A stretch of 64,000 bases of DNA from Desulfovibrionaceae bacterium (GCA_022510785.1 JAFLSV010000005.1:18940-82939); one strand, 5' to 3'; shown: positions 22,864 to 32,323, numbered from the stretch's first letter. Notes: a model not told the origin generated them from the sequence alone. Program-made: numbers and translations.

Positions 22864-24897
22864 TTACGCGGTTTCGCGGGCCTCCGGCGTGCGGAACAGC
22901 ACAGCGGCGGCCTGCAGCGCGGTTTGTGTGGCGAACAGGTAAACCACGTCTCCCGCGAGGAACATGGTGTCAGCCGGGGGCGAGGTCAGGGTTTTTCCGT
23001 CCCGCCGGATACCCGCCGCCGTCACGCTGTAGGCGCGTCCCAGGCGGCTTTCCGCCAGAGTTTTGCCTTCCAGGGGCGAGCCCTGTTCCACCGTGTAGGC
23101 CGCGGATTGAAGATCGGGCAGGCTGTGGCGCAGGTCGCTGACATCCGTCGAGGCCATGCTGACCTGGCGCAGCATGCCGTAGTTTTCCTGCCGGATGCGG
23201 GCGATGAAGCTGTCGATGGTCTGGCGGGGCACCAGATAGTGGTTGAGCACGCGGGCGAACACCTCAATGGAGGTTTCAAACTCTTCGGGAATAACGTCAT
23301 TGGCGCCCAGCTCGCGCAGGGCCGACACCTCGCCCACAAAGCGCGAGCGAACCACGATATACAGGGCGGGGTTCAGGGCGCGGGCCGCCGCGATAATGGC
23401 CCTGGTGCCCGCCGGATCGGAAATGACAATGGCCAGCACGCGGGCGCGGGCCACGCCCAGATGTTCCAGCACCAGGGGAAAGCTGGCGTCACCGTGCCGG
23501 ATGGGTTCCTGGTCGCGGTAGCGGGCCACGGTATCGGGGTTCATCTCGGAAATAATATAGGGAATGCCCAGCTCGCGCGCCCCGCTGGCCAGATTTTTGC
23601 CGCCTATGCCAAAGCCGATGATGATAAGATGATCGCGCAGAAGCCGCCCGTCGCGGATAATGCCTTTTTCCTCGCTGTCCCTGGCGGCGCCGTCGGGGCC
23701 GCCCTCCTCGGCGGCTTCCGCCTCCGTCTGGGCCAGGGACTTGCGCAGCCAGCGGGCGGCCGCGCGCGGGGCCACGGCCATGAGCACCGGCGTGAGTGAC
23801 ATGGTGACAATGCTGGCCGCCAGGAAAATCTGGTAGGTTTCCGTATCCAGCAGGCCGAGGCCCAGGGCCGAGCGGGCCAGCACAAAGGAAAATTCTCCAA
23901 TCTGGGCCAGGCTGAACGCGGTGATGATGGCCGTGCGCATGGAATAGCCCACCAGCCGCACCACGGGGATGACCATGGCGATCTTGACGGCAGCGATGCT
24001 TCCCGCCACCAGCAGGATAAAGGGCAGATGCGTCACAAAAAAGGCCATGTTGAGCAGCATGCCCACGGACATAAAGAAGATGCTGGTAAAGACTTCCTTG
24101 AAGGGCAGAACGTTTTCCAGCGCGTTGAGGCTGTATTCCGACTCCGCCAGCATGAGCCCGGCAAGAAAGGCCCCCAGCGAGAGCGAAAGCCCCAGGGAGG
24201 AGGTGACCATGGCCACGGCCAGGCAGAGGCCGAGGGTGGTCATGAGCATGAGATCGCGGCTGCGCACCCGCACCACGCGCAGCATGAGCCGGGGCAGGAC
24301 AAAACGGCTGAACAGGGCCAGGCCGCCCAGCACGATGACGCTTTTGCCCACCGTCCACAGCATGTGGCTGGCGTCGGTGTCCAGCTCGCCGCCCAGCAGG
24401 GGAAAGAGCAGCATCATGGGAACAATGGCCAGATCCTGAAAAATCAGCACGGCCAGACACATGCGCCCCTGCGGAGATTCCGTCTGGGCCTTTTGCTGGA
24501 ACAGGCTCAGCACAATGGCCGTGGAGGACAGCGCCACCAGGCAGCCGAAGACCAGGGCCCGGGACAGTCCGGCCCACCACACGGTGGCCCCGGCAACCGC
24601 GCCCGCGGTGAGCAGCACCTGGGCCGATCCTCCCACAAAGAGCGGTTTTTTCAGCCGCATGAGCTCGCCGGCGGAAAGCTCCATACCGATGGTGAACAGC
24701 AGAAGGGCCACGCCCACTTCAGCCATGGTGTCCACGGCGGCCATGTTGGGCACCAGCCCCAGAGCCGAAGGCCCGCACAGAGCCCCGGTGATCAGAAAAC
24801 CCACGATGGACGGAATGTGCAGGCGGTGGCACACCAGCACCACGGCGATGGACAGCACGAAAAGGACAACTATTTCGCGGAGAATTTCAAATTCCAT
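22864..24897 (-). CDS. CPA2-family cation:proton antiporter, KefB/KefC type
   Basis: A 677-residue protein. Residues 1-385 form a Na/H-exchanger domain of 12-13 helices, with GFLITGALCGPSALGL near the start and the CPA2 ion-site signature VLIFQDLAIVP. An RCK/TrkA-N nucleotide-binding domain (LIIIGFGIGGKNLA, then GDASFPLVLEHLGV) spans about 425-560, and a TrkA-C domain ends the protein. Such proteins exchange K+ or Na+ for protons and are gated by NAD(H) or glutathione adducts. No KefF/KefG partner lies adjacent, so it is closer to YbaL/GerN-like stand-alone antiporters. 121 bp separate it from the downstream lipoprotein gene. Confidence 0.9.
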   Translation of the reverse strand: MEFEILREIVVLFVLSIAVVLVCHRLHIPSIVGFLITGALCGPSALGLVPNMAAVDTMAEVGVALLLFTIGMELSAGELMRLKKPLFVGGSAQVLLTAGAVAGATVWWAGLSRALVFGCLVALSSTAIVLSLFQQKAQTESPQGRMCLAVLIFQDLAIVPMMLLFPLLGGELDTDASHMLWTVGKSVIVLGGLALFSRFVLPRLMLRVVRVRSRDLMLMTTLGLCLAVAMVTSSLGLSLSLGAFLAGLMLAESEYSLNALENVLPFKEVFTSIFFMSVGMLLNMAFFVTHLPFILLVAGSIAAVKIAMVIPVVRLVGYSMRTAIITAFSLAQIGEFSFVLARSALGLGLLDTETYQIFLAASIVTMSLTPVLMAVAPRAAARWLRKSLAQTEAEAAEEGGPDGAARDSEEKGIIRDGRLLRDHLIIIGFGIGGKNLASGARELGIPYIISEMNPDTVARYRDQEPIRHGDASFPLVLEHLGVARARVLAIVISDPAGTRAIIAAARALNPALYIVVRSRFVGEVSALRELGANDVIPEEFETSIEVFARVLNHYLVPRQTIDSFIARIRQENYGMLRQVSMASTDVSDLRHSLPDLQSAAYTVEQGSPLEGKTLAESRLGRAYSVTAAGIRRDGKTLTSPPADTMFLAGDVVYLFATQTALQAAAVLFRTPEARETA

Positions 24898-25148
24898 GGA
24901 GAGCCCTGCCGCATACCGGAAGAATGCATATGCCTATCCTTTTCTTGGATAAGAGACAAGGGCGCTGGTTCTGGGAACCATCCGCCATATCAGGGAAGGC
25001 AGCTTCTTAATCCTTTGAAATTCAAGGAAAATTTTTCTTGAAATTATCAAAAAAGCGAATGCCCCGGTTCTGGCTGGGCAGGCAGCGCGCGAAACTCCGG
25101 AGCCGCAAAAGCGGAGTGTCCCGGCAGTGAGCGCCGGCCCGGAACGCC
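24898..25148. other. Intergenic region with AT-rich tract
   Basis: About 250 bp upstream of the antiporter gene. An AT-rich stretch (25008-25055) is where its promoter may lie. A dyad ACTCCG...CGGAGT with an inner CCGC-AAAA-GCGG (about 25094-25119) may end the TauE/SafE transcript. No coding signal was seen. Confidence 0.4.
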
Positions 25149-25904
25149 TCAGCCCACAGCGCGCACGCAAAGAACCAGCGCCGCCACAGCCAGAAACGTA
25201 AGGATCAGGCGGTTAAACAGCTCTTCCTTGATATTGCGGCCCAGGCGCACTCCCGCAAACTGCCCCAGGGCGCATCCCGCTATGCCGGCAAGCGAAATCC
25301 GAAGCAGTTCCATGGTGTACAGGCCGGAAAGCGCCTGCATCGTCACCGCTCCAAGGCTCGTAAAAATATAAATCACGCTCATGTTGCCGCGGGCGCGGTC
25401 GGGTTCCCAGTGTCTGAGCAAGGCATAGATCCCCAGGGGGGCGCCGACCATGGCGACCGATGAGGCGACAAAGCCGCATACTGTCCCGGCCGCGGCGCCC
25501 AGAACCGTGGATTCGGGAAGGCGGTACGTTGTCGCCTTGCGGAACAGCCGCAGGAGGACAAACACGGCAAGCATGGCGCTGATCATGAGCTCAAGGGTTC
25601 TGACAGAGGCCAGTTTCAGGGCCAGCACACCGATAACGCATCCCGGGACAATGCCGATGCCCAGAGCCCGGATATCCGGCCATACGCAATCCCTGCGGTA
25701 GGCAAGGGCCAGATGCATGCAGCCGTACACGCCGATAAGGCACGAGATCAGCACGGCCTCACCGGCCGGCAGCACCGTTGTCAGAATGGGCATGGCGACC
25801 ATGATGGAGCCCACGCCGGTGGCTCCGCCGACAATGCCGCCCAGCATCCATCCCACAAAAACAACAACGCTGATCCACACTGTATCAGGCGGCATTCGGT
25901 TCAC
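25149..25904 (-). CDS. TauE/SafE-family permease
   Basis: A 251-residue membrane protein with eight predicted helices in two repeats. GGIVGGATGVGSIMVAMPIL at the start and FVASSVAMVGAPLGIYAL in the middle are the paired TauE/SafE signatures. The family exports sulfite, sulfoacetate and related organosulfur anions, or serves other anions, and has not been tied to one substrate. Start: GTG 25904 has no clear ribosome site and ATG 25895 is equally possible. It begins 33 bp after the dnaJ stop and may be cotranscribed with it, an unusual partnership. Confidence 0.87.
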   Translation of the reverse strand: MNRMPPDTVWISVVVFVGWMLGGIVGGATGVGSIMVAMPILTTVLPAGEAVLISCLIGVYGCMHLALAYRRDCVWPDIRALGIGIVPGCVIGVLALKLASVRTLELMISAMLAVFVLLRLFRKATTYRLPESTVLGAAAGTVCGFVASSVAMVGAPLGIYALLRHWEPDRARGNMSVIYIFTSLGAVTMQALSGLYTMELLRISLAGIAGCALGQFAGVRLGRNIKEELFNRLILTFLAVAALVLCVRAVG

Positions 25905-25937
25905 TCATTGGCTGGCATTCATTCATGCGGGAATTTT

Positions 25938-27056
25938 TTAGTCCATGCCCATGGCCTTGCCGAATTTGTGCATGGCCTTTTTGACCTTGCCGCCCAGGGT
26001 TTTTTCCTGTGCCCTGGTTATCTTTTCAAATTCGCGGAGCAGGCGCTCCTGCTCGTCGGTGAGCCGGGTGGGAGTCTGCACCCGGACTTCCACAAGCATG
26101 TCCCCTGTCCGCTGTTCCCCGGGGTACTGCAAACCCTTGCCGCCCAGGCGGAAGACGGTGCCGCTCTGAGTTCCCTTGGGGATGTCCACATCCAGCGTTT
26201 CATCCAGGCCGGGTACTTCGATGCGTGCGCCCAGGGCGGCCTGGGGAAAGGATATGGCGGCGGTGTAGATGAGATCCTGGCCCTGGCGGCCAAAGATCTT
26301 GTCTTCCTCCACCCGCAGAACAACATACAGATCCCCCGGAGGGCCGCCGTGCGCGCCCAGTTCTCCTTCGCCGCGCAGACGCAGGCGCGCGCCGTCATAG
26401 ACGCCCGCCGGGATGCGGACGGTGAGATCGCGCGTTTGCTGGATGATGCCCTGACCCTTGCACTTGGGACAGGGATGCGGAAGGGTGAAGCCCTGGCCGC
26501 CGCAGGCCGCGCAGGGCACGCTGATCTGAAAAAATCCCTGGGAGTGGCGCACCTGGCCGCTCCCGCCGCATTTTTTGCAGCTTTCGGGATGGGTGCCCCT
26601 GGCCGCCCCCGTGCCCTCGCATTCATCGCACGGTACATGGTGGGGGATGGAAATGGGCACTTCGGCGCCCTTGGCCGCCTGCCGGAAGGAAACGGTCAGG
26701 TTGTAGCGCAGGTCGGCCCCGGCCGTGGGGCGAGGGCCGCGCGGGCGGGCGCTGAAGCCGAAGAGGTCGCCAAAAATATCGCTGAACTGCGAAAAGATGT
26801 CATCCGCGCTGGAGAAACCGCCGCCGTGACCAAAGGGATCGGGCGAGCCGTAGCGGTCATAGTTGGCCCGGCGCTCGGGATCGCGCAGGGCGTCATAGGC
26901 TTCGGCCGCCTCCTTGAATTTTTGCTCCGCCTCTGGATTATCCGGGTTGCGATCCGGGTGGTATTGCAGGGCCAGTTTGCGGTACGCGTGTTTGATTTCC
27001 TCATCCGAGGCATCCCGCGCCACACCCAGAATTTCGTAAAAATCGCGCTGACTCAT
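25938..27056 (-). CDS. dnaJ: Molecular chaperone DnaJ
   Basis: Co-chaperone that stimulates DnaK ATPase and binds unfolded proteins. The J domain (1-70) includes [20 protein letters not shown] with the HPD triad. A short Gly/Phe-rich region around 75-90 is followed by the zinc domain with four CxxCxGxG repeats: [24 protein letters not shown] and CPKCKGQG. The C-terminal substrate-binding domains end near 372, a normal length. dnaK and grpE are not adjacent. It lies 44 bp downstream of rpoZ on the same strand; no CIRCE element was found. Confidence 0.96.
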   Translation of the reverse strand: MSQRDFYEILGVARDASDEEIKHAYRKLALQYHPDRNPDNPEAEQKFKEAAEAYDALRDPERRANYDRYGSPDPFGHGGGFSSADDIFSQFSDIFGDLFGFSARPRGPRPTAGADLRYNLTVSFRQAAKGAEVPISIPHHVPCDECEGTGAARGTHPESCKKCGGSGQVRHSQGFFQISVPCAACGGQGFTLPHPCPKCKGQGIIQQTRDLTVRIPAGVYDGARLRLRGEGELGAHGGPPGDLYVVLRVEEDKIFGRQGQDLIYTAAISFPQAALGARIEVPGLDETLDVDIPKGTQSGTVFRLGGKGLQYPGEQRTGDMLVEVRVQTPTRLTDEQERLLREFEKITRAQEKTLGGKVKKAMHKFGKAMGMD

Positions 27057-27100
27057 ACTGCTGCTGTTGTTCCCGCGCCGGCTCCCCGGCCATGCCGGGG

Positions 27101-27337
27101 CTAGTCGTCCAGAACGGGAGAGGCGCCGTCTTCCAGGGGAGTATAAAAGCGGTGATCCTCCGGCAGAATTTTGCCGGCGGCTATTTCGCGCAGGGCTGTG
27201 ACAACTTCCTTGTTTTTGGATTCCACCAGGGGTTCGTACCCTTCGCGGTACTGGTGCACCCGCTTGATGGCCATCTGAACAAGCAGAAAGCGGTTTTCCA
27301 CGCGGCGCTGGCAGTCTTCGACGGTAATGCGGGCCAT
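27101..27337 (-). CDS. rpoZ: DNA-directed RNA polymerase omega subunit
   Basis: A 78-residue subunit that helps fold and assemble beta'. [20 protein letters not shown] is the typical omega N-terminus, and [15 protein letters not shown] is the conserved second helix. ATG 27337 is chosen because GGGAGG precedes it; an upstream in-frame extension to 27391 has no support. It is followed by dnaJ and separated from rnr by 174 bp. Confidence 0.94.
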   Translation of the reverse strand: MARITVEDCQRRVENRFLLVQMAIKRVHQYREGYEPLVESKNKEVVTALREIAAGKILPEDHRFYTPLEDGASPVLDD

Positions 27338-27511
27338 AATGCCTCCCAAGAAAGAAAAGAGAGCGTCGGCTGACGCTTCATGAGTGCACAATACGTCGTC
27401 TCAGCGCCTTGTCTGGGCGTGGAGACACCAAAAGCGGCATGGTGCCGAACTTTATTTTTTAGCCTGTGTGCCGGGGCATGTCAAGGGGTGAAGGACTGCC
27501 CGCGGCCTCTG
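27338..27511. promoter_or_regulatory. Intergenic region upstream of rpoZ
   Basis: 174 bp between the rnr stop and rpoZ. It should hold the rpoZ-dnaJ promoter, but I could not place -35/-10 boxes with confidence. It contains an imperfect dyad (27398-27424) and the small hairpin listed separately. Confidence 0.4.
27435..27460. terminator. Small hairpin terminator next to rnr
   Basis: CGGCA-TGG-TGCCG followed on the plus strand by a T-rich tract (27451-27460) and on the minus strand by CTTTTGG. It is probably a weak bidirectional terminator for the leftward rnr transcript, although the better T-run faces the other way. Confidence 0.45.
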
Positions 27512-29887
27512 TCATTGTCCAGATCGTGACGGATCGTGTTTGTGCCCGATCCTGGCTTTCACGCGCGGAGCCCGGCTTTGCGTTTTTGTCCGGCGGGGTG
27601 GGTCATGGCGGCGCTCCGCCCGGGGCGGCATGTCCCTTCTGCCGGAATGCGGCGCGCGGCCCTTCCGGGGCGGCGGATCAGCAGCCGCGGGCGTCAGGCG
27701 TATTTCCAGGCGCTCCACGTTGACATCCGTCAGCCGCACATCAAGGGCCCCGCCCAGCCGATAGGCCCGGCCGCTCAGGCGGCCGCGCAGTTCCTGACGG
27801 TCGCCGTCGTATCCGAAAAAGTCGCGGCCCAGGCTTTCCACACGCACCATGCCTTCCAGGGGCATCCCCTCCAGTTCCACAAAGAGGCCGAAGGGCATGA
27901 CGCCGCTGATCACGCCGTGCATGACCTCGCCCACACGGCCGCGCAGCAGCAGGCAGCCGAGGCGGCGGGTAATTTCCCGTTCCGCATTCTGGGCCGCCCG
28001 CTCGCGGCTGTTGCACTGTTCGGCCACGGTCAGCAGCCGGTGGCCGGCGGGGAGCGGCCCGCCCGCGCTCAGGCCCAGCGCCCGGCGCAGGGCCCGGTGG
28101 GTGACCAGATCCGCATAACGGCGGATGGGTGAGGTGAAGTGGCAGTAGAGGGGCGAGGCCAGGCCGAAATGCCCCTCCGCCCGGGGATCATAGCGGGCCT
28201 GCATCATGGAGCGCAGCACCAGCCGTTTGACCAGAAAGGCCTGATCCGTTCCCGCGGCCGCTTCCAGCACGCCATGCAGCCAGCGCAGCCGGGCTTCGGG
28301 CGTCATGCGGGCGGCGGCCCGGGGCAGGGGCAGGCCCGTGGCGTTCAGGGAGCGGATAAGATCCGCCATTTTTTCCGGGCCTGGCTCCGGGTGTGTCCGG
28401 TACAGCACAGGGGCGCCGCGCGCGCCGAGAAACGCGGCCACAGCCTCGTTGGCCGCCACCATGAAGGCTTCAATCAGGCGATGGCTGAACAGGCGCCGCC
28501 GGTGGCGCACGGCCATGACCCGGCCCTTGTCCAGCACCCATTCCGCTTCGGGCAGATCCAGATCCAGACCGCCTTGCCCGCGGCGGCGCCGGATGAGCAA
28601 GTCGGCCAGCTGCGCGGCCTCACGCAGCATGGCGGCCACCTCGGCGGGCATGGCGTTCTTTCCTTCCGGGGGGTCATCGCGCGGCGCGGCGTCCAGCAGA
28701 GCCTGAACGCCGGTATAGGTCAGGCGCGCCCGCGATCGCATGAGCGCGGCCGCAAACGTGGTGCCCTGGATACGCCCCGCCCTGTCCATGCGCAGATCCA
28801 CCGTCAGAACACGGCGATCCTCGCCTGGCCGCAGGCTGCACACGCCGCCGCTCAGCGCCTCGGGCAGCATGGGTTCCACCGAAGCGGGAAAATAGGCGGA
28901 ATTGCCGCGTTCCCGCGCCTCGCGATCCAGAGCGCTGCGGGGACGCACATACAAGGACACATCGGCAATGGCCACCAGCAGGCGCCAGCCGTCGTTCTGG
29001 CGTTCCACATAAATCGCGTCGTCAAAGTCGCGGGCATCCTCGCCGTCAATGGTGACCAGGGGCAGATCGCGCAGGTCAAGGGGCTCTTCCCCTTCCGGCT
29101 CGCGCCGGGCAACGGTCTCGGCCTCGGCCCGCACATGGTCGGGAAAGCCCTGGGGGATGGCGTGGCTGAATTTTGTTATCTGTTCCTGCGCCGCCACCTC
29201 ATCGCCGGGCTCCAGCGAGCGGACAGCCGTGCCCGACCATCGCGCGTCTTTCCCGGATGGCGCGGGTGGCCGCCCCGCCGGGGGGGACAGGGCCGGCGGG
29301 GGGGACGGCAGGCGCTCTCCGGGAGTCACGCGGATAAGCTCTCCCTCCCGTGGGGCCGCGGGCAGGCCGGAGACGTCGATCAGCATGTCAAAGGCAAGGC
29401 GCGTGTCCATGGGGCGGGCCAGTACCAGCGCGTCACGCCGGGCCGCATGCAGCACCTGCGCGGTCAGCTCTTCCCGGCTCCGGCGCAGCACCCGCAGCAC
29501 ACGGCCTTCCGAGCCGTGCCGGCCGGGCAGCAGGGCCGCTTCCACCAGATCACCGTCCCAGGCATCTCCCATGGCCTCCGGCGCTATGAAAACGGCGTGG
29601 ACGCCGTGTGGATCACGCTGCTCGGGCCTGACAAAGCCCGCGCCGGATCGCCGCATGGACAGGATGCCGCTGATTTTTTTCAGGCGGTCGGCCACTGTCC
29701 AGGTTCCGCCGCGCAGGCGGGCCAGAGAGCCCTCGCCGGCCATGTGGCGCAGGCTTGCCAGCGCCTCGCGCTTGAGGCGGCGGGACAGTCCCGCGCGGCG
29801 CAGAATTTCGTCCAGGTTCAACGGGTGGGGCGCGGCGGACAGCACATCGATCAGGGTCTGCGGCGTCAGGGTATCATGTTTTTTCAC
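27512..29887 (-). CDS. rnr: Ribonuclease R
   Basis: Processive 3'-5' exoribonuclease for structured RNA, rRNA quality control and tmRNA-linked decay. The N-terminal winged helix (residues 10-70) is followed by cold-shock domains and the RNB catalytic domain, whose DGEDARDFDDAIYVE carries the metal-binding aspartates. A C-terminal S1 domain follows (GEVMHGVISGVMPFGLFVEL) and then a basic tail rich in Arg and Lys. The GTG at 29887 overlaps the lpxK stop (GTGA) and has GGAG upstream, so I prefer it to the longer frame; this gives 791 residues. It is translationally coupled to lpxK. Confidence 0.95.
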   Translation of the reverse strand: MKKHDTLTPQTLIDVLSAAPHPLNLDEILRRAGLSRRLKREALASLRHMAGEGSLARLRGGTWTVADRLKKISGILSMRRSGAGFVRPEQRDPHGVHAVFIAPEAMGDAWDGDLVEAALLPGRHGSEGRVLRVLRRSREELTAQVLHAARRDALVLARPMDTRLAFDMLIDVSGLPAAPREGELIRVTPGERLPSPPPALSPPAGRPPAPSGKDARWSGTAVRSLEPGDEVAAQEQITKFSHAIPQGFPDHVRAEAETVARREPEGEEPLDLRDLPLVTIDGEDARDFDDAIYVERQNDGWRLLVAIADVSLYVRPRSALDREARERGNSAYFPASVEPMLPEALSGGVCSLRPGEDRRVLTVDLRMDRAGRIQGTTFAAALMRSRARLTYTGVQALLDAAPRDDPPEGKNAMPAEVAAMLREAAQLADLLIRRRRGQGGLDLDLPEAEWVLDKGRVMAVRHRRRLFSHRLIEAFMVAANEAVAAFLGARGAPVLYRTHPEPGPEKMADLIRSLNATGLPLPRAAARMTPEARLRWLHGVLEAAAGTDQAFLVKRLVLRSMMQARYDPRAEGHFGLASPLYCHFTSPIRRYADLVTHRALRRALGLSAGGPLPAGHRLLTVAEQCNSRERAAQNAEREITRRLGCLLLRGRVGEVMHGVISGVMPFGLFVELEGMPLEGMVRVESLGRDFFGYDGDRQELRGRLSGRAYRLGGALDVRLTDVNVERLEIRLTPAAADPPPRKGRAPHSGRRDMPPRAERRHDPPRRTKTQSRAPRVKARIGHKHDPSRSGQ

Positions 29888-31044
29888 AAGGGCGCTCCGC
29901 CGGTCGTTCCGCGGGCTTCGCACCGGGCGTGCCCCGCCTGGGCTCGCGCGTGCGGAAGAAAAGGGGTGCATGCCCACCAGGCGTTCCACCAGCTTTCAAA
30001 ATCAGGCCCCTGGGCGTCGTCCGGCCAGGCGGCCGCATAAAAATCCGCCTTGACTTCCAGGGTGTACAGGGCGGGCAGTTTCAGGGAACCCAGCTTGACC
30101 GCGTCCTTGGCCGTGCACAGCACGGGCAGACCGGGCGCCGACAGGCGCCGCGCGTCTTCCCGGCCGCTGTAGTCGTGATGATCGGGAAAGATGAGATGCG
30201 CTTCCGGCGCCCGTCCCATGAAGGATTCGGCACTGCGCCGCACCTGGACGGGATTGCCCACGGCGCTGGTCAGCAGGTAGGGGCCGGGTACCGCGTCCGC
30301 GGGCAGCAGAGGGGCGGAATTTTGCCCGCAGGCGAGCAAGCCCTGCGGGCGCAGGCAAAAGGCGAAAATCGGGCGTGGAAAGGAGGCCAGGCGGCGGCGC
30401 AGCTTGGGCAGGGCGTCCGGCCATGCGGCCGGGTCCAGCTTGAGCACAAAGGCATCGGCCGCGTTGAGGCATGCGGCCGGCTCGCGCCAGGTTCCGGCGG
30501 GCAGTACCCGGTTCCAGCCGGAGGATGCCCCGTCGTCGAGGTCGTCAGCGTCCAGCAGAACCAGATCGAGGTGGCGGCCCGTGGACAGGTGCTGAAAGCC
30601 GTCGTCAAGGATGAAGAGAGCGGGGGGAAGGGCATCGCCCAGGGCGTGGCGGGCCGCCCGGTTGCGGTCGGGATCAGCCAGGATGAGAGCCTCGGGGTGG
30701 CGTCTGGCCAGCATGAGCGGCTCATCTCCGCTGTGCGCGGGACTTGCGCCGGCGTTGACGGGAAAGGGCCGGAACGGCGCCCTGGCGCCATAGCCGCGGG
30801 TGAGCACGGCGGCCCGCAGCCCCCGCGCGCCTGCCCAGTCGAGCAGCCAGTCCGTCACCGGGGTTTTGCCCGTGCCGCCCCAGGAAATATTGCCCACGGA
30901 GACGCAGGGTCTGGAAAAAAAGCGGGCGCGCGGAAGGCCGTGTTCCGCAAGACGGCGACGGAGCAGGGCCGCGCCGCCGTACATGAGGGACAGCGGAAGC
31001 AGCAGGGGGGCGAGGGTGTTCTGGAGGGGGTGCCGGCGGGCCAT
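29884..31044 (-). CDS. lpxK: Tetraacyldisaccharide 4'-kinase
   Basis: Inner-membrane kinase that phosphorylates the lipid A disaccharide to lipid IVA. Residues 9-30 form the membrane anchor (LAPLLLPLSLMYGGAALL). Walker A is GNISWGGTGKTPV (51-63) and AVLTRGYGARA follows. Further blocks are GDEPLMLARR and ILDDGFQHLSTGRHLDLVLL, with the catalytic Asp region. TAKDAVKL near the C-terminus is also conserved. At 386 residues it is a little longer than Escherichia coli LpxK. The ATG at 31044 lies only 2 nt after the T-run of an upstream terminator and lacks a ribosome site; ATG 31062 would start inside the hairpin. Confidence 0.93.
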   Translation of the reverse strand: MARRHPLQNTLAPLLLPLSLMYGGAALLRRRLAEHGLPRARFFSRPCVSVGNISWGGTGKTPVTDWLLDWAGARGLRAAVLTRGYGARAPFRPFPVNAGASPAHSGDEPLMLARRHPEALILADPDRNRAARHALGDALPPALFILDDGFQHLSTGRHLDLVLLDADDLDDGASSGWNRVLPAGTWREPAACLNAADAFVLKLDPAAWPDALPKLRRRLASFPRPIFAFCLRPQGLLACGQNSAPLLPADAVPGPYLLTSAVGNPVQVRRSAESFMGRAPEAHLIFPDHHDYSGREDARRLSAPGLPVLCTAKDAVKLGSLKLPALYTLEVKADFYAAAWPDDAQGPDFESWWNAWWACTPFLPHARAQAGHARCEARGTTGGAPL

Positions 31045-31046
31045 AC

Positions 31047-31074
31047 AAAAAGGGCGGCGCATGCAGCGCCGCCC
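31047..31074 (-). terminator. Rho-independent terminator of the Bax-inhibitor-1 family gene
   Basis: On the minus strand a 9-bp GC stem (GGGCGGCGC with GCGCCGCCC, loop TGCAT) is followed at once by TTTTT. The stop of the upstream gene is 8 bp away. The terminator ends 2 nt before the lpxK start codon. Confidence 0.88.
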
Positions 31075-31081
31075 CGATGCG

Positions 31082-31789
31082 CTAATCGCGGTTGCCGAAC
31101 AGGCGCAGCAGCATGAGGAACATGTTGACGAAATCAAGATACAGGGTCAGCGCGCCGAGAATGGCGCCCCGGCGGATGGCCAGGCTGTCGTCAAGCGGGG
31201 CGCTTTCACCCATGGCGCGCAGCTTTTGCGTGTCGTACGCGGTGAGGCCCGCGAACACAAGGACGCCGATGACGCTGATGGCGAAGTCCATGGCGCTGTT
31301 GCGCAGGAAAATATTGACGATGCTGGCCAGGATGATGCCCCACAGGCCCATGATCAGAAAGCTGCCCATGCCGGTGAGATCACGCCTGGTCACCGTGCCG
31401 AACAGGCTCATGCCGCCGAACATGCCGGCCGTGACCACAAAGGCCTGGCTGACGGAGGACTGCGTGTACACCAGGAGAACCGGCCCCAGCAACACGCCCA
31501 TAAGCGCCGCGTACAGCATGAAGAAGCCCGTGGCCGCGCCCGCGGACAGCCGGGGCATGGCCGCCGACAGGTAGATGACCAGGCCGAAGATGGCCACCAT
31601 GGTCAGGATGGGCATGAGGCTGTTGCCAAAGAAAAACTGAAGCAGGGCCGGGCTGGTGGCCATGGCGTAGGCGGCTATGGCTGTCACGCCCAGGGCGGCC
31701 GTCATCCACAGATACACCTGCTGCATAAAGACCGAGGCGGTGGAACGCGCCTGCGACAGCGCGCCGGTTTGATCCCGCAAATCATTCAT
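31082..31789 (-). CDS. Bax-inhibitor-1/YccA family membrane protein
   Basis: A 235-residue inner-membrane protein with seven helices. FMQQVYLWMTAALGVTAIAA begins the first helix, SLFGTVTRRDLTGMGSFL is the family signature, and AGLTAYDTQKLR carries the conserved Asp near helix 6. In bacteria, relatives (YccA, YbhL) modulate FtsH proteolysis or act as pH-gated calcium channels; the role here is unknown. ATG 31789 is chosen for GGGAGG 8 nt upstream. It has its own promoter and terminator, so it is probably monocistronic. Confidence 0.92.
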   Translation of the reverse strand: MNDLRDQTGALSQARSTASVFMQQVYLWMTAALGVTAIAAYAMATSPALLQFFFGNSLMPILTMVAIFGLVIYLSAAMPRLSAGAATGFFMLYAALMGVLLGPVLLVYTQSSVSQAFVVTAGMFGGMSLFGTVTRRDLTGMGSFLIMGLWGIILASIVNIFLRNSAMDFAISVIGVLVFAGLTAYDTQKLRAMGESAPLDDSLAIRRGAILGALTLYLDFVNMFLMLLRLFGNRD

Positions 31790-31863
31790 ACACATAACCT
31801 CCCGCACGGCCGGGCCGTGTGTGTTGTCGAACAGGAAACGCCGTTTCTTTGGCGTTGTTTAAT

Positions 31864-31892
31864 ACAATAATACGCTTTGCGGAAATCCGCAA
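31864..31892 (-). promoter_or_regulatory. Sigma-70-type promoter with overlapping palindrome
   Basis: -35 TTGCGG at 31892-31887, 17-nt spacer and -10 TATTGT at 31869-31864, about 70 bp upstream of the Bax-inhibitor-1 family gene. The perfect inverted repeat TTGCGGA-AA-TCCGCAA (31877-31892) covers the -35 box, a good position for a repressor. Confidence 0.6.
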
Positions 31893-32323
31893 GGGACAGC
31901 GCTTTTTGAGACTTTTGCCCCTTCAAGGAAAACTATCTTTTATCATACTGAAAAAACACGAAAAACCTTCACAAAATCATCAAAAAGGTGCATGCCTCCG
32001 CTTTTTGGCTGTGCGCGCCAGGCGCGGGCATGGCCCGCCGCTTGCCGGAACGGATGCGCGGATGAGTGCGCCGCGGGGGCTGCCCATGCCCGGCTTGCCG
32101 CCTGTATCAAAAACTGGGCCACAGGCGCCGGTGCGGATGATCTCCGGCTGGCAAGGCTGGACTTGGGCCCTGAAGTATGTTCTTATAAAAGCTTCCGTGA
32201 CGCCGCCTTTCCTGACAGGATGCCAGGGAGGAGCGCAACGCGGCGTCCGTTCCAATCCGGAAAGCGGCAAAGGCGCCGGCTTTTTCGCCAGGCATGTGGA
32301 TCTTCCTCAGAAGGAACCCCCCT
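31893..32323. promoter_or_regulatory. Long leader/intergenic region before the hdr-flx operon
   Basis: About 430 bp without a convincing gene. The left part is AT-rich. A TATAAA at about 32184-32189 could be a -10 box for hdrC, but its -35 partner is poor. No riboswitch was recognised. Confidence 0.4.

Noticed and set aside
31960..31985. TTCACAAA upstream of hdrC as a Rex repressor half-site
   Set aside because: The matching inverted half is absent and the region is AT-rich, so chance is likely.
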